A DNA stretch of 7,135 nucleotides from an uncultured Collinsella sp. (GTDB taxonomy: Bacteria > Actinomycetota > Coriobacteriia > Coriobacteriales > Coriobacteriaceae). Below, one piece after another: positions 1 to 5,589 of the stretch (its first letter is position 1; each line of letters starts with the position of its first letter). The notes beneath the pieces were generated by a model. It was not told where the DNA came from. It made no database searches and was given only the letters and a program-made list of their open reading frames with translations. The translations under genes and the position numbers were made by a program. The stretch lies in the NCBI GenBank assembly GCA_934658705.1, contig CAKUHP010000044.1, positions 1 through 7,135 of the forward strand. Direction: 5' to 3'.

Positions 1-17
1 TCGAAGATCTTATTCAT
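1..17 (-). CDS. start of a truncated gene at the window edge
   Basis: On the minus strand an ATG at 17-15 opens a frame reading M-N-K-I-F before the window ends. A purine-rich Shine-Dalgarno candidate (GGAAAGGA, about 22-29) lies 4 nt upstream. It is co-oriented with glgB, whose stop is about 90 nt upstream, with no clear terminator between, so the two may be co-transcribed. Five codons cannot identify the product. A glycogen-metabolism partner would be a guess from context only. Confidence 0.4.
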
Positions 18-109
18 ACGTTCCTTTCCCCCGGGGATATCTCCCGGAACGGTTATGACTTACATCCTACGCCCCAGCGGGGCGGGTAATTACAGTGGTA
101 ACGGCTTTG
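18..109 (-). other. spacer between glgB and the next minus-strand gene, with two short hairpins
   Basis: Two GC-rich stems are visible: CGCCCC/GGGGCG at 70-75 and 79-84 (loop AGC), and CCGGG/CCCGG at 31-35 and 43-47. Neither is followed by a T-run on the minus strand, so neither looks like a standard intrinsic terminator. The second lies just upstream of the ribosome-binding site of the edge gene and could affect its translation or mRNA processing. Confidence 0.4.
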
Positions 110-2377
110 TTACTCGTCCTTAGCAGTCGACTTAACGGCAGCTGACTTGGCCTTGGTAGTTGCCTTTTTGGCAGCCGGCTTCTTGGCGGCGGGCTTTGTC
201 GCAGCCTTAGCCTTGGTTGCCTTGGTCGTAGCAGCCTTCGCCTTAGTCGGAGTCTTCTTGGCCGCAGCAGCCTTGGGCTTCACCGAGGACGTGCGCTTAC
301 GCGTAGCCTTCTTCGGCTCCTCAACCACCGGCGGCTTGTAGCTGCTGGGACCGCGGCGCTTGAGCACCACGCCTGCCAGGCCGGGCACCTTGATCTCGAT
401 AGAGTCCATCTGCCCGTTCCAGGGATAGGGCTCGCTCGAGCAGGTGTAGGGCTCCTCGCCGGCGTATCCGCTGCCGCCAAACTCGGGACGGTCGGAATCG
501 AAGATGACCTCCCAGTCACCCTCGCGCGGCACGCCCACGCGGAAGCTCTCGTAGCTCGCCGGGTCAAAGTTGATCAGGATCACCAGGTCGTCGTCCACGT
601 CCTCGCCCTGGCGCACAAAGCTCACGATGGACTGCTTGGAGTTGTCCGCGTCGATCCAGGTAAAGCCGTCGTCGGTGTAGCCGCGCTCGTACAGGGCGGG
701 CTCGGCGGTGTACAGGTGGTTGAGCGCCTTGATAAACGCCTGATGATGCTTGTGGGTCTCGTACTCCTCGGTCAAGAACCACTGGATGGACTCGTAGTAG
801 CGCCACTCGATAAACTGGCCGATCTCGTTGCCCATAAAGTTGAGCTTGGCACCGGGGTGCGTCATCTGGTAGAAGGCCAGCGTGCGCAGGCCGGCAAACT
901 GGCGCCACCAGTCGCCCGGCATACGGCCGATCAGCGAGCACTTGCCGTGCACGACCTCGTCGTGGCTCAACGGGCAGATAAAGTTCTCGGTAAAGGCGTA
1001 CATGATGGAGAACGTGAGCAGGCCGTGGTTGCCGGGGCGCCACGGAAAATCGGTCTGCATGTAGTGCAGGGTGTCGTTCATCCAGCCCATGTCCCACTTG
1101 TAGTGGAAACCCAGGCCGCCATCCTGCGGCGGATAGGTCACGAGCGGCCACGCGGTGGACTCCTCGGCCATCATCATTACGTCGGGGTAGTGAGCCTCGA
1201 CGGCGCAGTTGACCTGGCGGATAAACGCGCTGGCGTCCAGGTCCTCCTCGGTACCGTACTTATTGAACTTCTTTTGGCCGGGATCGTCGATGCCAAAGTT
1301 GAGGTAGAGCATGCTGGATACGCCGTCCATGCGAATGCCGTCCACGTGGAAGTTCTCGAGCCAGTACAGCACGTTGGAGACCAGGAAGGAACGGACCTCG
1401 CCGCGGGCGAAGTCGAACTTGTGCGTGCCCCAGTTGGGGTGAATCTCGTGCTCAAACAGCATGTGGCCGTTAAAGGTGGCAAGGCCGTGGGAGTCGGCGC
1501 AAAAACCGCCGGGCACCCAGTCCATGATCACGCCGATGCCCGCCTCGTGGCACGCATCGATAAAGTGCATGAGCTGCTGCGGGTTGCCATAGCGCGACGT
1601 GGCGGCGTAGTAGCCGGTCGTCTGGTAGCCCCAGGAGCCATCGAAGGGATGCTCCATGAGCGGCATGACCTCGATATGCGTATAGCCCATGTCGCGCACG
1701 TAGTCCACGAGCTCCACCGACAGGTCGTCGTAGGTGTAGAACTCGCCGCGCTGCGCGGGGAAGGGATCCATGGGGCCGGGGTAGTTGCCGTACTCGTCCG
1801 GCTCGCCCTGCGGCGCGTCGCCGTGGCGCTTCCACGAGCCAATATGCACCTCGTAGATGTTGAGCGGCTGCGACATGTGGTTGTGGCCGGCGCGGCGCTT
1901 GAGCCACGCGGCATCGTTCCACTTGTAGCCGTCGAGGGTCCACAGCACGCTGGCCGTACCCGGAGGGCACTCGGCCTTAAAGGCGTACGGATCGGCCTTG
2001 TAGAGCTTTTCGCCCTCGTTGGTCTCGATGAGGTATTTATAGAGCTGGCCCTGCTCGGCGCCAGGAATAAAGCCTTCCCAGATAGCGCTCGTATGCACGG
2101 GCACCAGCGGGTTGGCTTCCTCGTCCCAGTCGTTAAATTCACCAATAACGTGGACGCTCTTTACGTCGGGCGCCCAAACGCAAAAACGCCAGCCGCGCGT
2201 ACGGTTCTGCGTATCGGGGTGCGCACCCATCTTTTCCCAGCTGCGCTCCCACATGCCGATGCCAAACAGATAGACATCGTCCTTAGAGAGCTCCGGCGCG
2301 TGCGGGGCGGCCTTGCGGGTTGCGGGCTTTTTGGTTACTGGCTTTAGCTTTGTATCGCTCACGTTTGATCCCATCAT
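110..2377 (-). CDS. glgB: 1,4-alpha-glucan branching enzyme GlgB (GH13) with lysine-rich tail
   Basis: Makes alpha-1,6 branches in glycogen by cutting alpha-1,4 chains and transferring them (EC 2.4.1.18), in the cytoplasm. The 755-residue product has a lysine-rich N-terminus (about 1-30), a CBM48-type domain (about 60-145, with VIGEFNDWD at 77-85), a GH13 barrel (about 170-560) and a C-terminal beta domain to about 675. By comparison with E. coli GlgB, the nucleophile is D351 (GIRMDGVSS), the acid/base is E405 (MAEES) and the third carboxylate is D473 (SHDEVVHGK). LNFMGNEIGQF at 512-522 is also typical. Two oddities stand out. The conserved region I histidine (DWVPGHF in E. coli) is glycine here (DWVPGGF, G291). 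Residues about 676-755 form a Lys/Ala/Thr/Pro tail like histone H1 or bacterial HC1-like tails. The start is uncertain: ATG 2377, ATG 2374 and GTG 2362 are all possible and none has a strong Shine-Dalgarno. It is divergent from the HAD/thiamine genes across an operator-like region. Confidence 0.97.
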   Translation of the reverse strand: MMGSNVSDTKLKPVTKKPATRKAAPHAPELSKDDVYLFGIGMWERSWEKMGAHPDTQNRTRGWRFCVWAPDVKSVHVIGEFNDWDEEANPLVPVHTSAIWEGFIPGAEQGQLYKYLIETNEGEKLYKADPYAFKAECPPGTASVLWTLDGYKWNDAAWLKRRAGHNHMSQPLNIYEVHIGSWKRHGDAPQGEPDEYGNYPGPMDPFPAQRGEFYTYDDLSVELVDYVRDMGYTHIEVMPLMEHPFDGSWGYQTTGYYAATSRYGNPQQLMHFIDACHEAGIGVIMDWVPGGFCADSHGLATFNGHMLFEHEIHPNWGTHKFDFARGEVRSFLVSNVLYWLENFHVDGIRMDGVSSMLYLNFGIDDPGQKKFNKYGTEEDLDASAFIRQVNCAVEAHYPDVMMMAEESTAWPLVTYPPQDGGLGFHYKWDMGWMNDTLHYMQTDFPWRPGNHGLLTFSIMYAFTENFICPLSHDEVVHGKCSLIGRMPGDWWRQFAGLRTLAFYQMTHPGAKLNFMGNEIGQFIEWRYYESIQWFLTEEYETHKHHQAFIKALNHLYTAEPALYERGYTDDGFTWIDADNSKQSIVSFVRQGEDVDDDLVILINFDPASYESFRVGVPREGDWEVIFDSDRPEFGGSGYAGEEPYTCSSEPYPWNGQMDSIEIKVPGLAGVVLKRRGPSSYKPPVVEEPKKATRKRTSSVKPKAAAAKKTPTKAKAATTKATKAKAATKPAAKKPAAKKATTKAKSAAVKSTAKDE

Positions 2378-2462
2378 GACGCGGCAGCGTGTTGCCTTGG
2401 TGACTAAATGCGAAAGGTCCAGGGCTGCACGAATCGAAGGGACGGCGATAGTTCTATGATTC

Positions 2463-2488
2463 GTTCCACCTCGCGTGCTCGGTGGAAC
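2463..2488. repeat. 8-bp inverted repeat in the glgB leader region
   Basis: GTTCCACC (2463-2470) and GGTGGAAC (2481-2488) are exact reverse complements separated by 10 nt. Only three Ts follow on the plus strand, so a terminator is doubtful. It lies about 90-110 nt upstream of glgB and could be an operator or a leader RNA hairpin. Confidence 0.5.
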
Positions 2489-2598
2489 TTTCGGCAGAAA
2501 CTACGATAACACCTGTCCATTACTTTTATGGAGGAAAGTGGTTTTGCGGCGGCTTTTAATCGGTGAGCGCCATGTTTAGACCACTGACAGAATTGCGA

Positions 2599-2686
2599 TG
2601 GTAAAACTCTTGACAGTTTTACCAATTAGGGTTTTTAGATTGGTAGTTTGACGTTTGGTAAAACGTTTTTAGCAGGATGTTTACCA
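2599..2686. promoter_or_regulatory. array of four TGGTAAAAC-type half-sites (putative operator)
   Basis: A perfect 10-bp inverted repeat, TGGTAAAACT (2599-2608) and AGTTTTACCA (2615-2624), has a 6-nt loop. A second pair follows: TGGTAAAAC (2656-2664) and GTTTACCA (2679-2686). The second forward copy contains the palindrome AAAACGTTTT (2660-2669) with a central CG, as in many LacI-family operators. The first repeat encloses a perfect TTGACA. This arrangement suggests a DNA-binding regulator acting on one or both divergent genes. The link to a LacI/MalR-type sugar regulator is inference from the site form and from glgB being adjacent. Confidence 0.6.
2610..2641 (+). promoter_or_regulatory. candidate promoter of the HAD/thiN unit
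   Basis: A consensus -35 box TTGACA lies at 2610-2615, inside the loop and arm edge of the first inverted repeat. The -10 region is weak: TTTAGA or TTAGAT at 2634-2640 gives a spacer of 18-19 nt. Because the -35 is embedded in the repeat, a protein bound there would block RNA polymerase. Confidence 0.35.
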
Positions 2687-2708
2687 TTTGACATCGAAAG
2701 GTTCGTTT

Positions 2709-3398
2709 ATGTCCCAGACCGCCGCCCCCAACGTTGCTTTTATTTTCGATTGCGACGGCACGCTGGTAAATAGCACCCCCGTTTGGGCCTATGCCCAGCC
2801 CGAGTTATTGCGCCGCCACGGCATAGAGGTGACGGCCGACGATTTTGCCCAGTTTGAACACCTGTCGCTCGAGGACGAGTGCCAGGCCTATCACGACACG
2901 TGGGGCATTGGTGCCAATGGCGCAGAGGTGTATCGCGAGTTGAGCGAGATCCTCATCGACGGCTACTCCAAGGTACCGCCGCGCGAGGGCCTGCTGGCGT
3001 TTTTGGAGCAGGCGAAGGCGGCGGGCATTGCCATGTGTGTGGCCACATCCACGCCTGCTGGTCTGGTTGCATCGGCACTCGCGGGCGCGGGGCTTGACGC
3101 CTATATGGAGTTTATTACCACGACGGGCGAGGCGGGGCGCTCCAAGCAGTTCCCCGATGTGTACGAGTTGGCGCTGCGCCGCTTGCAGGAGCGCCATGGG
3201 CATGCGTTTGATACCGCCTGGGTGTTCGAGGACGCCGTCTTTGGTCTTAAGAGCTCTGGTGCCGCTGGCTTTAAGCGTGTGGGCATCTATGACCCGTATG
3301 GCCGCATGGAGCGCGACGAGGTGCGTGCCAACTGCGAGATCTATATCGACAGCTACGAGGACTTGGACCTGTCCCGCGTGCTGGCGTTTGAGGGTTAG
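2709..3398 (+). CDS. HAD-superfamily hydrolase (subfamily IA, beta-phosphoglucomutase-like)
   Basis: A cytoplasmic protein of 229 residues, predicted to hydrolyse or transfer a phosphoryl group on a small metabolite. HAD motifs are all present. Motif I is FDCDGTLV with nucleophile D14 and acid/base D16. Motif II is CVATS with T113. Motif III is K146 (GRSKQFPD). Motif IV is VFEDAVFGL with E174 and D175. An alpha-helical cap (about 20-95) sits between motifs I and II, as in the phosphoglycolate phosphatase/beta-phosphoglucomutase group. The start is ATG 2709 because AAAGG at 2697-2701 lies 7 nt upstream. An in-frame TTG at 2688 is less likely because it overlaps the operator-like repeat region. 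The substrate cannot be read from sequence. It ends 9 nt before the thiamine pyrophosphokinase gene, so they are probably one transcript. Confidence 0.9.
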   Translation: MSQTAAPNVAFIFDCDGTLVNSTPVWAYAQPELLRRHGIEVTADDFAQFEHLSLEDECQAYHDTWGIGANGAEVYRELSEILIDGYSKVPPREGLLAFLEQAKAAGIAMCVATSTPAGLVASALAGAGLDAYMEFITTTGEAGRSKQFPDVYELALRRLQERHGHAFDTAWVFEDAVFGLKSSGAAGFKRVGIYDPYGRMERDEVRANCEIYIDSYEDLDLSRVLAFEG

Positions 3399-3407
3399 GC
3401 GAGAGCC

Positions 3408-4049
3408 GTGGCTTGCAAAGTACTGGTTGTGTGTGGTTCGCCTGTGGTGGCAAGTGCCGAGTTGCTGCGCCGTCTGGCGGGGGAGTGCGACCACGTTATC
3501 GCTGTGGACCGCGGCCTGGATGCCCTGCTGAGCGCCGGGCTGGGATACGACGTATATGTGGGTGATGCCGACACCGTAAGCGACGCCGGTCGCGCGCTGG
3601 TCGATGCCGCTGCAGATTTTGAAGTTGAACGTCACGATCCGTACAAGGACTATACCGACTTGGCGTTGGCGCTGGATTCCGTGCGCCGCCGCTGGCCAGG
3701 TGCCGAGGTGGTGGCAACCTGTGCCACCGGGGGCCGCCCCGACATGGCACTGAGCGTGCTGGGGCTGCTGGCGGGCTACGATGACGCCCCCGTCTGGATT
3801 GCCGAGGACGATGTGACTACCCGCATTCTGCACCCAGGTGAGTCCTGGACCATAGAAGGCGCCAACGGCAAGACCTTCTCCATCATCGCCATCGCCCCCA
3901 ACACCGAAGTCAGCGAGCACGGCCTAGAGTGGGAACTAGATCACGCCCAGCTAACCTTACTAGCCGACACCGGCATCAGCAACATCGTGCGTTCAACCGC
4001 AACGATCACCGTCCACACCGGCACCGCCATCGCCTACCTACTCCATTAG
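3408..4049 (+). CDS. thiN: thiamine pyrophosphokinase
   Basis: Transfers pyrophosphate from ATP to thiamine to give thiamine diphosphate (EC 2.7.6.2), a salvage step in the cytoplasm. The 213-residue length is normal for the family. Family motifs in order are IAVDRGLDALL at 31-41, the nucleotide/metal-binding YVGDADT at 50-56 (family GDxDS), KDYTDLALAL at 80-89 (family KDxTDxExAL), TGGRPDMAL at 107-115 (family GGRxDH), and the C-terminal GISN at 189-192. Two positions differ from the common consensus: the usual Glu of the KD-TD-E motif is Ala here, and the His after GGRxD is Met. The start is GTG 3408, with a GA-rich stretch (GGCGAGAG, 3398-3405) as a modest ribosome-binding site. It is probably translated from the same message as the HAD gene. 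I see no TPP riboswitch upstream. Confidence 0.9.
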   Translation: MACKVLVVCGSPVVASAELLRRLAGECDHVIAVDRGLDALLSAGLGYDVYVGDADTVSDAGRALVDAAADFEVERHDPYKDYTDLALALDSVRRRWPGAEVVATCATGGRPDMALSVLGLLAGYDDAPVWIAEDDVTTRILHPGESWTIEGANGKTFSIIAIAPNTEVSEHGLEWELDHAQLTLLADTGISNIVRSTATITVHTGTAIAYLLH

Positions 4050-4127
4050 GGATTTTTGGGACTGGCCTTAAAATTGCGCCATGGCCGAAGGCCAGGGTGA
4101 AATTTTAGGACCTGTCCCAAAAATCCC
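4049..4127. repeat. 79-nt long imperfect hairpin, REP/MITE-like
   Basis: The outer arms are a perfect 14-bp inverted repeat, GGGATTTTTGGGAC (4049-4062) and GTCCCAAAAATCCC (4114-4127). The inner arms (about 4063-4080 and 4095-4113) pair with a few mismatches and G-U pairs around a shared TAAAATT-type core. The apex is TGGCC-GAA-GGCCA (4082-4094). Read on the minus strand it contains GGGACAGGTCC followed by TAAAATTT, a form seen in REP-type repeats linked to Y1/RAYT transposases. No T-run follows, so termination is not its obvious role, although a stem this long just after the thiN stop could protect or end the mRNA. Confidence 0.75.
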
Positions 4128-4154
4128 GTAAGAAAAACTTCCAACAAAAACCTC

Positions 4155-4183
4155 TTGCATCAAAGAAAGTCTTCCCCTATAGT
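4155..4183 (+). promoter_or_regulatory. sigma-70 promoter of tRNA-Ala
   Basis: TTGCAT (4155-4160), a 17-nt spacer and TATAGT (4178-4183) are well placed to start transcription around 4190, a few bases before the mature tRNA 5' end at 4197. Confidence 0.7.
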
Positions 4184-4196
4184 ACTACCTCGTCAC

Positions 4197-4272
4197 GGGG
4201 GCGTAGCTCAGCTGGGAGAGCGCTTGACTGGCAGTCAAGAGGTCAGGGGTTCGATCCCCCTCGTCTCCACCA
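4197..4272 (+). tRNA. tRNA-Ala (anticodon GGC)
   Basis: A complete 76-nt cloverleaf. The acceptor strands are GGGGGCG (4197-4203) and CGTCTCC (4262-4268). They give a G3:U70 pair, the main identity element for alanyl-tRNA synthetase, and a second G-U at 5:68. The D arm is GCTC/GAGC. The anticodon arm is CTTGA-CTGGCAG-TCAAG with anticodon GGC, reading GCC codons. The T arm is AGGGG-TTCGATC-CCCCT. The discriminator is A73 and CCA is encoded at 4270-4272. It has its own promoter and terminator. Such genes are frequent integration sites, and lower-GC accessory DNA begins just past its 3' end. Confidence 0.98.
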
Positions 4273-4282
4273 TCGTGAATGC

Positions 4283-4309
4283 AAGGCCACTCAATTGAGT
4301 GGCCTTTTT
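4283..4309 (+). terminator. intrinsic terminator of tRNA-Ala
   Basis: A perfect stem GGCCACTC/GAGTGGCC (4285-4292 and 4297-4304) with loop AATT is flanked by AA (4283-4284) and followed by five Ts (4305-4309). It begins 10 nt after the tRNA CCA end. On the minus strand the T-run after the stem is only two long, so it mainly serves the tRNA. Confidence 0.93.
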
Positions 4310-4418
4310 ATTTCTAAACTCTCAGACTCCCATCTGGGGATTGACTCTCGTTGTGCGTGTTCGAAACCACCACATCGATGTTTACCTCCAAGTGGAAGAT
4401 TATGTGTCGACGCCCCAT

Positions 4419-5354
4419 TTACTCCAAAAAGTTCATAACCAGAGAGACCATAGATTCTTTTTCTTCAGGTCTAGACTCGGCTATCATGAGCGCGACGGCT
4501 ACAAGCGTGCTGTCTGCGATTCGTTTGTCTAAGCCGCGAAAAAGCAGTCCGTTGCAATCTAGATAGTAGAGAAAGAGGCTGCATCCGATGCGCTTGTTTC
4601 CGTCGAGAAATGAATGGTTTTTGATGATGAGGTACAACAGATTTGCTGCCTTTTCCTGAACGGATTGATAGAGGTCTTGGCCACCAAACGACTGGTTGAT
4701 TACCGAGATACTGCTGCGGAGGGACTGATCTTTTTCTACGCCAAACAGGTCGCTCGTAAATCGGCTGCGCATTTGGGCTATTAATTTCATACAGAGCTCG
4801 TATTCGAGTGTGTATATCCCAGTTTGTCCCTTGGGCCGATCAATGGATTCACGATCGTACTCATCGAGCAGTTTAAAGACATCTATATAGCTCTCAACAA
4901 TATCGAGTATCTCGCGAGAACCGAGGTCGTCGGGTAGACGTTCGATAATCTGAGCGACTGTCCCTAGTTGCTCGAGCCTACGTTCGTTTTCAACGTGTCC
5001 TTGAATAATAAACTTGTGGAGCACATTGGTTGCCCAGCGACGGAATTCAATACCGCGTTGGGATTTAACGCGGTATCCAATGGACAATATCATGTCTAAG
5101 CTGTAATGATCAGTTTGATATCTTTTACCGTCAGCAGCAGTTGTCGCAAATTTTGCGACAACTGAATCATCGTCGCTTAATTCCTCCTTTAAAGCGTTAT
5201 TGATATGCTTGCCGATTGTTTTGACATCCCTATCAAACAGCGCTGCCATCTCATTTCGGGTCAGCCATACAGTTTCGCTTCCTTTGTCAATTACAACAGG
5301 AATCGTGACCTCTCGGTCGTTGGATTCAAAGAGAACAATCTGATTGCCATTCAT
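4419..5354 (-). CDS. RhuM-family / Fic (Doc-type) domain fusion protein
   Basis: The N-terminal part (about 1-115 from the chosen start) is a RhuM-type domain, with VWLTRNEMAALFDRD (about 29-43) and LDMILSIGYRVKSQRG (about 86-101). The C-terminal half is a Fic/Doc domain with the active-site motif HSFLDGNKRIG at about 247-257, preceded by the conserved SFGGQDLY and EKAANLL stretches. Fic proteins transfer AMP or other phosphate-containing groups to target proteins, whereas Doc, with an NKR motif, phosphorylates EF-Tu. Which applies here cannot be told. The final Arg of canonical HxFx(D/E)GNGRxxR is Cys. The start is ATG 5354 because GGAG (5362-5365) lies 7 nt upstream. The frame is open to ATG 5396, giving 325 instead of 311 residues. 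No signal peptide or membrane segment is visible, despite the 'virulence protein' family name. Base composition is clearly lower in GC than in glgB, suggesting horizontal acquisition. A LexA box and promoter lie about 210 nt upstream. Confidence 0.92.
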   Translation of the reverse strand: MNGNQIVLFESNDREVTIPVVIDKGSETVWLTRNEMAALFDRDVKTIGKHINNALKEELSDDDSVVAKFATTAADGKRYQTDHYSLDMILSIGYRVKSQRGIEFRRWATNVLHKFIIQGHVENERRLEQLGTVAQIIERLPDDLGSREILDIVESYIDVFKLLDEYDRESIDRPKGQTGIYTLEYELCMKLIAQMRSRFTSDLFGVEKDQSLRSSISVINQSFGGQDLYQSVQEKAANLLYLIIKNHSFLDGNKRIGCSLFLYYLDCNGLLFRGLDKRIADSTLVAVALMIAESRPEEKESMVSLVMNFLE

Positions 5355-5555
5355 TTTCGCGCTCCACATCAATCCATTGGGCACATGCATGTCCAATTCG
5401 ATACTCGATTGTCTGCCGAACTTTATGGGTGTCGGCCAGCAGGGGCGCGTACCTGCCTAAGGGCTCTGAGTGACGGTCGCTGCGAATAAAGCATCCATCT
5501 CGCCGATACGTACCATTGGGGGCCTCCGCACCGGCTCACGTTGCCCGTATACCAT
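5326..5555 (-). pseudogene. small ORF split by one -1 frameshift, upstream of and overlapping the RhuM-Fic gene
   Basis: From ATG 5555 a 32-codon frame runs to TAG at 5457-5459 (begins MVYGQREPVRRPP and continues with MVRIGEMDALFAA). A -1 shift at the CCCTTAG before that stop continues for 44 codons (LGRYAPLLADTHKVRQ, then TIEYRIGHACAQWIDVEREN) to TGA 5326-5328, overlapping the RhuM-Fic start by 29 nt. The joined product would be 76 residues. Codon choice in both parts looks coding-like, and the second part has no start codon of its own. The ATG sits 7 nt after a TATAAT box, as in leaderless genes. I do not recognise the protein. It could be a decayed gene, a sequencing error, a programmed frameshift or chance. 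A second possible start with GGAGG 6 nt upstream is ATG 5516. Confidence 0.35.
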
Positions 5556-5562
5556 TTACTCT

Positions 5563-5568
5563 ATTATA
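5563..5568 (-). promoter_or_regulatory. extended -10 promoter for the RhuM-Fic unit
   Basis: On the minus strand TGATATAAT reads as an extended -10 (TG-N) with a perfect TATAAT. The best -35, AGAACA about 16 nt upstream, is poor and falls inside the LexA box. Transcription would start near 5555, giving either a leaderless small ORF or a roughly 200-nt leader for the RhuM-Fic gene. Confidence 0.65.
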
Positions 5569-5577
5569 TCAGATATA

Positions 5578-5589
5578 GAACGCATGTTC
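5578..5589. promoter_or_regulatory. LexA (SOS) box
   Basis: GAAC-GCAT-GTTC matches the Gram-positive/actinobacterial LexA core GAACRNRYGTTC on both strands. It sits inside a longer inverted repeat with 9-bp arms, ATATAGAAC (5573-5581) and GTTCTATAT (5586-5594). It covers the -35/spacer region of the minus-strand promoter, where bound LexA would block transcription toward the RhuM-Fic gene. The plus strand downstream has no convincing gene. Confidence 0.75.

Larger units (their letters stand above)
2378..2708. other. divergent intergenic region between glgB and the HAD gene
   Basis: About 330 nt with no convincing gene. It must hold the glgB promoter (minus strand) and the HAD-operon promoter (plus strand). 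The right half (2599-2686) is AT-rich and carries repeated operator-like half-sites. The left half would be the glgB leader and carries an 8-bp inverted repeat (2463-2488). I could not place a clear sigma-70 promoter for glgB. A 73-codon minus-strand frame here (2404-2625) has no recognisable features. Confidence 0.7.

Noticed and set aside
70..84. Terminator after glgB
   Set aside because: A good GC stem but no T-tract on the minus strand, and a possible co-oriented gene start follows closely.
716..2347. 543-codon plus-strand open frame opposite glgB
   Set aside because: It lies fully antisense to a gene with clear GH13 motifs. Its composition (Val/Ala/His/Arg-rich) is that of a shadow frame of a high-GC3 gene.
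2404..2625. 73-codon minus-strand frame in the divergent intergenic region
   Set aside because: No ribosome-binding site or family motif, and it runs through the inverted repeat at 2463-2488 and its start falls inside the operator-like repeat.
2805..3920. 371-codon minus-strand open frame
   Set aside because: It spans two well-supported plus-strand genes (HAD and thiN), has no recognisable domain, and is a high-GC shadow frame.
4060..4140. Intrinsic terminator for the HAD-thiN unit
   Set aside because: The stem is long but no T-run follows on either side. Described as a repeat instead.
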